NCBI GenBank assembly: GCA_018715025.1
Contig: DVMK01000129.1
Location: forward strand, 1 to 17,393
DNA: 17,393 nucleotides
Reading direction: 5' to 3'
Origin: Candidatus Caccousia avistercoris
GTDB taxonomy: Bacteria > Bacillota > Clostridia > Oscillospirales > Acutalibacteraceae
Below, piece by piece: positions 14,500-17,393 of this stretch (its first letter is position 1; each line of letters opens with the position of its first letter). The position numbers and the translations under genes are program-made. The notes beneath the pieces were generated by a model. The model saw nothing but the letters and a program-made list of their open reading frames with translations. It was not told where the DNA came from and did not search any database.

Positions 14500-15246
14500 T
14501 TACATGGCAAGCCCGCCGTCTACACGGATGACTTCCCCGGTAATATAAGAGGCCCCGGGCCCTGCCAGGAAAGCGGCCAGCTGCGCCACATCCTCCGGCC
14601 TGCCGGTGCGCTTCATGGGAATTTGGGCGGAAATCGCTTCCTTCGCTTTTTCCGGCATGGCGTCCGTCATGTCAGACTGGATATAGCCAGGGGCGATGGC
14701 GTTGCAGGTGATTCCCCGCCCTGCCAGCTCTTTGGCCACGCTTTTCGTCAGGCCGATGAGCCCGGCCTTGGCGGCGGAATAGTTGGCCTGGGCGGCGTTC
14801 CCGTTCAGGCCGACCACAGAACTGATGTTGATGATGCGGCCTGATTTCCGCCGCATCATGTGGGAATACAGGTGGCGGATCAGGTTGAAGGCCCCTTTCA
14901 GGTTCGTGTCCACCACGGCGTCGAAGGCCTCCTCCTTCATGGAGAGAAGGAAGCCGTCCCGGACAATCCCGGCGTTGTTCACCAGAATATCCACCTGGCC
15001 GAACTCCTCCAGAACGGCCTTGACCGTCTGCTCCGTCTCTGAAAAGCTGGCCACGTCGCAGCGGTAGGCCCGGGCCTTTCGGCCCAACGCGGCGATTTCT
15101 GCCGTTGTTTTCTCGGCAGCCTCCTGGTTGCCGGCATACAGGATGGCCACGTCGGCCCCCTCCTCTGCCAGCCGCAGGGCAATGGCCCGGCCAATCCCGC
15201 GGGAGCCCCCGGTTACCAGGGCGGTTTTCTGTTCCAATGCATTCAT
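14500..15246 (-). CDS. fabG: 3-Oxoacyl-ACP reductase
   Basis: This 248-residue short-chain dehydrogenase reduces 3-oxoacyl-ACP to 3-hydroxyacyl-ACP, normally with NADPH. The nucleotide motif is TGGSRGIGRAIA (12-23). NNAG follows at 90-93, and the catalytic Ser143, Tyr156 and Lys160 lie in INISSVVG and ANYSAAKAG. The C-terminal PGYIQSDMTDAMPEKAKEAI and the final ITGEVIRVDGGLAM are hallmarks of FabG within the wider family. It starts 10 bases after fabD, with AAGGTG as ribosome site. Position in the fatty acid operon settles the assignment. Confidence 0.97.
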   Translation of the reverse strand: MNALEQKTALVTGGSRGIGRAIALRLAEEGADVAILYAGNQEAAEKTTAEIAALGRKARAYRCDVASFSETEQTVKAVLEEFGQVDILVNNAGIVRDGFLLSMKEEAFDAVVDTNLKGAFNLIRHLYSHMMRRKSGRIINISSVVGLNGNAAQANYSAAKAGLIGLTKSVAKELAGRGITCNAIAPGYIQSDMTDAMPEKAKEAISAQIPMKRTGRPEDVAQLAAFLAGPGASYITGEVIRVDGGLAM

Positions 15247-15256
15247 AAGCGCACCT

Positions 15257-16171
15257 TCATCCTTTCAGCGAGGACACGGCAGCGGAAAGCCCCTCCGCAT
15301 CCTCCACATGGAGGATCGCCGCCTCCGGCAGGATCCTCTTTACCAGCCCGGAGAGGGTTTTTCCAGGGCCAACCTCTATAAACGTGTCGAAGCCGGCGGC
15401 GGCCATGTTCTCTATGGTAACCCGCCAGCGCACGGGGCTTTTCATTTGGGCAGCCAGGGTTTCTTCCCTGTTTTCCCCGTAGGGTTCCGCGCGGAGGTTG
15501 CCGTACACCGGCAAAGCAGGCTGCTTCACCCCGGTTTTCTTCAGCTCCTGCAGGAATTGGGCGGCCGCCTCCTCCATCATGGGGGAATGGAACCCGCCCC
15601 CTACAGCCAGCTTTTTGGCGCGGCCGCCCGCCTCGGCGGCCAGGGTGCAGAACTGTTCCAGCTCTTCCTCTGCGCCGGCCACCACCAGCTGCCCCTTACA
15701 GTTATAGTTCACCGGGTACACATGGGCAAACTTGGCGCACAGCTCCTCCACGGCGGAGTCCTCCAGCTTCAGAACGGCGGCCATAGCCCCCGGATGCTTT
15801 CCGGCGGCCTCCTGCATCAGCTGGCCGCGCCGGCAGACAAGGGAAAAACCGTCCTCTGGGGAAAAAGCCTCTGCAAAGGTGAGAGCGGCCATCTCTCCCA
15901 GAGAAAAGCCCGCCGCCCCCTCCGCGTGGACGCCTGCCTCCTCCAGCGCGTACGCCGCAGCCAAATCCACGGCAAACACACAGGGCTGGGTGTTCGCCGT
16001 CTGCACCAGGGTTTCCGCATCGCCGGAAAAGCACTGCGCCATGGTGCCGGGGCGAAGGCGCTCCGCCAGCTGGAACAATTCCCCGGCGCGGCCCCCCGCC
16101 TCGCAGAGGGATTTTCCCATCCCCGGGTACTGCGCCCCCTGGCCGGCAAACAAAAAGGCTATTTTACCCAT
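15257..16171 (-). CDS. fabD: Malonyl-CoA:ACP transacylase
   Basis: The 304-residue enzyme transfers malonyl from CoA to acyl carrier protein. The N-terminus IAFLFAGQGAQYPGMGKSL and the nucleophile elbow GFSLGEMAAL with Ser90 are characteristic. An arginine pair at 114-115 in LVCRRGQLMQEA and the catalytic His195 in GGGFHSPMMEEAA complete the site. Many relatives have GHSLGE; Phe at that place is also seen in Firmicutes. The ATG at 16171 has AAGGAG just upstream and overlaps the end of fabK by 13 bases, implying coupled translation. An earlier start at 16210 lies deeper in fabK and adds residues foreign to the family. Confidence 0.96.
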   Translation of the reverse strand: MGKIAFLFAGQGAQYPGMGKSLCEAGGRAGELFQLAERLRPGTMAQCFSGDAETLVQTANTQPCVFAVDLAAAYALEEAGVHAEGAAGFSLGEMAALTFAEAFSPEDGFSLVCRRGQLMQEAAGKHPGAMAAVLKLEDSAVEELCAKFAHVYPVNYNCKGQLVVAGAEEELEQFCTLAAEAGGRAKKLAVGGGFHSPMMEEAAAQFLQELKKTGVKQPALPVYGNLRAEPYGENREETLAAQMKSPVRWRVTIENMAAAGFDTFIEVGPGKTLSGLVKRILPEAAILHVEDAEGLSAAVSSLKG

Positions 16172-17106
16172 TTCGGCGCTCCTTTCAGCAGCTCCTCCGC
16201 CTGGGTGCACAGGTCGCGGATGATGTCTGCGGCAGGCTGCTCTTCCTTCACAAGGCCGGCGATCTGCCCGGCCAGGAAGCAGCCCTCGGCTTCGTTGCCT
16301 TCCACAGCGGCCTTCCGCAGGGCCCCCACTCCGAAGGCTTCCAGCTCCTCCGCCGTGACGGAGGGGTCGTACTCCTTCTGCATATAGTCGCGGCTGAACC
16401 TGGTTTTCAGGCTGCGCACCGGGTGGCCCAGCCTTCTGCCGGTAGCGATGGTATCGATGTCCTTCGCTTTCAGCACGCGGTTTTTATAATTCTGGTGTAC
16501 GTTGCATTCCTTCGCCACCAAAAAGCGGGTGCCGACCTGCACGCCGCAGGCCCCCAGCATGAAAGCCGCCGCCACGCCGCGGCCGTCGGCAATGCCGCCG
16601 GCGGCAATGACGGGAATTTTCACCGCGCTGCACACCTGGGGAACCAGGGCCATGGTGGTGAGCTCACCGATATGGCCGCCGCTCTCGGTGCCTTCCGCCA
16701 CCACAGCGGCCGCGCCGGAGCGCTCCATCATGCGGGCCAGGCCTACGCTGGCCACCACGGGGATGACCTGGATCCCGGCTTCCCGCCAGGCGGCCATGTA
16801 CTTCCCGGGATTTCCGGCGCCTGTGGTCAGAACCTTGACGCCCTCCTCCACCACCACCTGGGCTACCTGGTCTGCGAAGGGGCTCATGAGCATGATGTTC
16901 ACGCCAAAGGGCCGGTCCGTCAGGGTTTTCGCCTTCCGAATCTGGCCGCGAAGCCATTCCGCGTCGGCGTTCATGGCCGAAATAAGGCCGAGCCCGCCGC
17001 CGTTGCTCACAGCGGCGGCCAGGTCTGCATCGGCGACCCAGGCCATGCCGCCCTGAAAAACAGGGTATTCAATTCCAAGCAAATCGCAAATGGGGCTTTG
17101 CAGCAT
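16159..17106 (-). CDS. fabK: Enoyl-ACP reductase II (FMN-dependent)
   Basis: The 315-residue protein is an FMN-containing TIM-barrel enoyl-ACP reductase that completes each elongation cycle. Landmarks are FQGGMAWVADADLAAAVSNGGG (17-38), GVNIMLMSP (68-76), TGAGNPGKY (95-103), AEGTESGGHIGE (137-148) with His145 at the place of the essential histidine of pneumococcal FabK, and AAGGIADGRGVAAAFMLGACGVQVGTRFL. Nitronate monooxygenases share the fold, but the fab context makes FabK the clear call. FabK enzymes are unrelated to FabI and are known to resist triclosan. Its ATG at 17106 directly abuts the acpP stop (TAAATG), with GGAGG inside acpP. Confidence 0.96.
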   Translation of the reverse strand: MLQSPICDLLGIEYPVFQGGMAWVADADLAAAVSNGGGLGLISAMNADAEWLRGQIRKAKTLTDRPFGVNIMLMSPFADQVAQVVVEEGVKVLTTGAGNPGKYMAAWREAGIQVIPVVASVGLARMMERSGAAAVVAEGTESGGHIGELTTMALVPQVCSAVKIPVIAAGGIADGRGVAAAFMLGACGVQVGTRFLVAKECNVHQNYKNRVLKAKDIDTIATGRRLGHPVRSLKTRFSRDYMQKEYDPSVTAEELEAFGVGALRKAAVEGNEAEGCFLAGQIAGLVKEEQPAADIIRDLCTQAEELLKGAPKWVK

Positions 17107-17337
17107 TTATTCCGCCTCCGCTTCTTCGATGATCTTCAGCAGATCGCCCACGGTCTTCAGTTCCTGATCCTCGCCTACCGTAATACCGAATTCGTCCTCG
17201 CAGGCCATGATCAAATCCACCACGTCCAGAGAGTCAAAATTCAGCTCTTCAAAGGTGGTTTCCTCGGTCAGGGTGCCGGGCTCCAGATCGTCCTTGTACT
17301 CTGCAAAAATTTTCTCCAGCTTTTCCAGATTAGACAT
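17107..17337 (-). CDS. acpP: Acyl carrier protein
   Basis: This 76-residue acidic protein is the carrier for growing fatty acyl chains. The phosphopantetheine attachment serine is Ser36 in LNFDSLDVVDLIM, and the helix after it (ACEDEFGITV) and overall charge are typical. Length equals that of common bacterial carriers. The ATG at 17337 follows GGGAG about 9 bases upstream. It is the first gene seen of the fatty acid operon. Leading genes such as fabH or a fabT-type regulator could lie beyond the right edge. Confidence 0.97.
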   Translation of the reverse strand: MSNLEKLEKIFAEYKDDLEPGTLTEETTFEELNFDSLDVVDLIMACEDEFGITVGEDQELKTVGDLLKIIEEAEAE

Positions 17338-17393
17338 AACAATGTTTCTCCCTTCAAAAATTAAAATGATATTTATAGTTTTCTTGTTTCACA
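17338..17393 (-). promoter_or_regulatory. AT-rich leader upstream of acpP, possible partial promoter
   Basis: This stretch is AT-rich and holds the acpP ribosome site. A TATAAA box on the minus strand (17372-17377) could be a -10 element; its -35 box would fall beyond the window edge. I see no FapR-like or FabT-like operator in the part present. The alternative is that acpP is read from a promoter further upstream together with other fab genes. Confidence 0.3.

Noticed and set aside
15885..15920. GFSLGE instead of GHSLGE at the FabD nucleophile
   Set aside because: The serine and the catalytic His195 are kept, and Phe at this place is known among Firmicutes malonyl transacylases, so it is not a defect.
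1..17393. CRISPR arrays, insertion sequences, tRNA or rRNA genes, phage or toxin genes
   Set aside because: No regularly spaced repeats, transposase motifs, cloverleaf arms or rRNA-like segments were found on reading both strands; the window is housekeeping metabolism throughout.
17338..17393. FapR or FabT operator ahead of acpP
   Set aside because: No match to the known inverted-repeat forms of either regulator in the 56 bases present; a site could still lie outside the window.

Overview
The window reads as a piece of a butyrate-producing Gram-positive anaerobe of the Clostridia. An Oscillospiraceae/Ruminococcaceae-type gut bacterium is the best guess. Support comes from moderately high GC, strong AGGAGG-type ribosome sites, a complete acetyl-CoA to butyryl-CoA gene set with an Etf pair, and a Firmicutes-type fatty acid synthase II cluster that uses the flavin enzyme FabK. 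The taxon is inferred from gene content, not from a marker gene. Every credible gene lies on the minus strand, so transcription runs from high to low coordinates. No gap between genes exceeds 300 bases.

Region A (17393 to about 8468) is a fatty acid synthesis operon in the order acpP-fabK-fabD-fabG-fabF-accB-fabZ-accC-accD-accA-degV. Genes are packed with gaps of 0-24 bases or small overlaps. The operon ends in a long GC-rich hairpin followed by a T tract. It encodes acyl carrier protein, all four acetyl-CoA carboxylase subunits, malonyl transacylase and a full elongation cycle. FabH, which starts chains, is not in the window and may lie upstream. The last gene is a DegV/FakB-type fatty-acid-binding protein.

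Region B (8454-7260) is a single gene for a DUF362 protein with two [4Fe-4S] ferredoxin motifs, with its own probable promoter. Region C (7146-884) is the butyryl-CoA operon thl-crt-hbd-bcd-etfB-etfA, ending in a clear intrinsic terminator. Its promoter carries a site that fits both the Rex and the CRP/FNR consensus over the -10 box, and a second TnTGA-N6-TCAnA palindrome just upstream of the -35 box. An unusually perfect hairpin sits between crt and hbd. Region D (844-83) is a Crp/Fnr-family regulator gene with a near-consensus promoter, directly downstream of etfA. Another promoter may leave the window at its left edge.

The two large operons draw on the same acetyl-CoA pool. One carboxylates it to malonyl-CoA for lipid synthesis; the other condenses it and reduces it to butyryl-CoA to dispose of NADH, probably with electron bifurcation to ferredoxin at Bcd-EtfAB. 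The last step to butyrate (but, or ptb-buk) is not encoded here. The enzymes belong to known families, and I see no sign of an undescribed multi-gene system. The points most worth following are regulatory: the thl promoter sites, the neighbouring Crp/Fnr gene, the intercistronic hairpin, and degV riding in the fatty acid operon.
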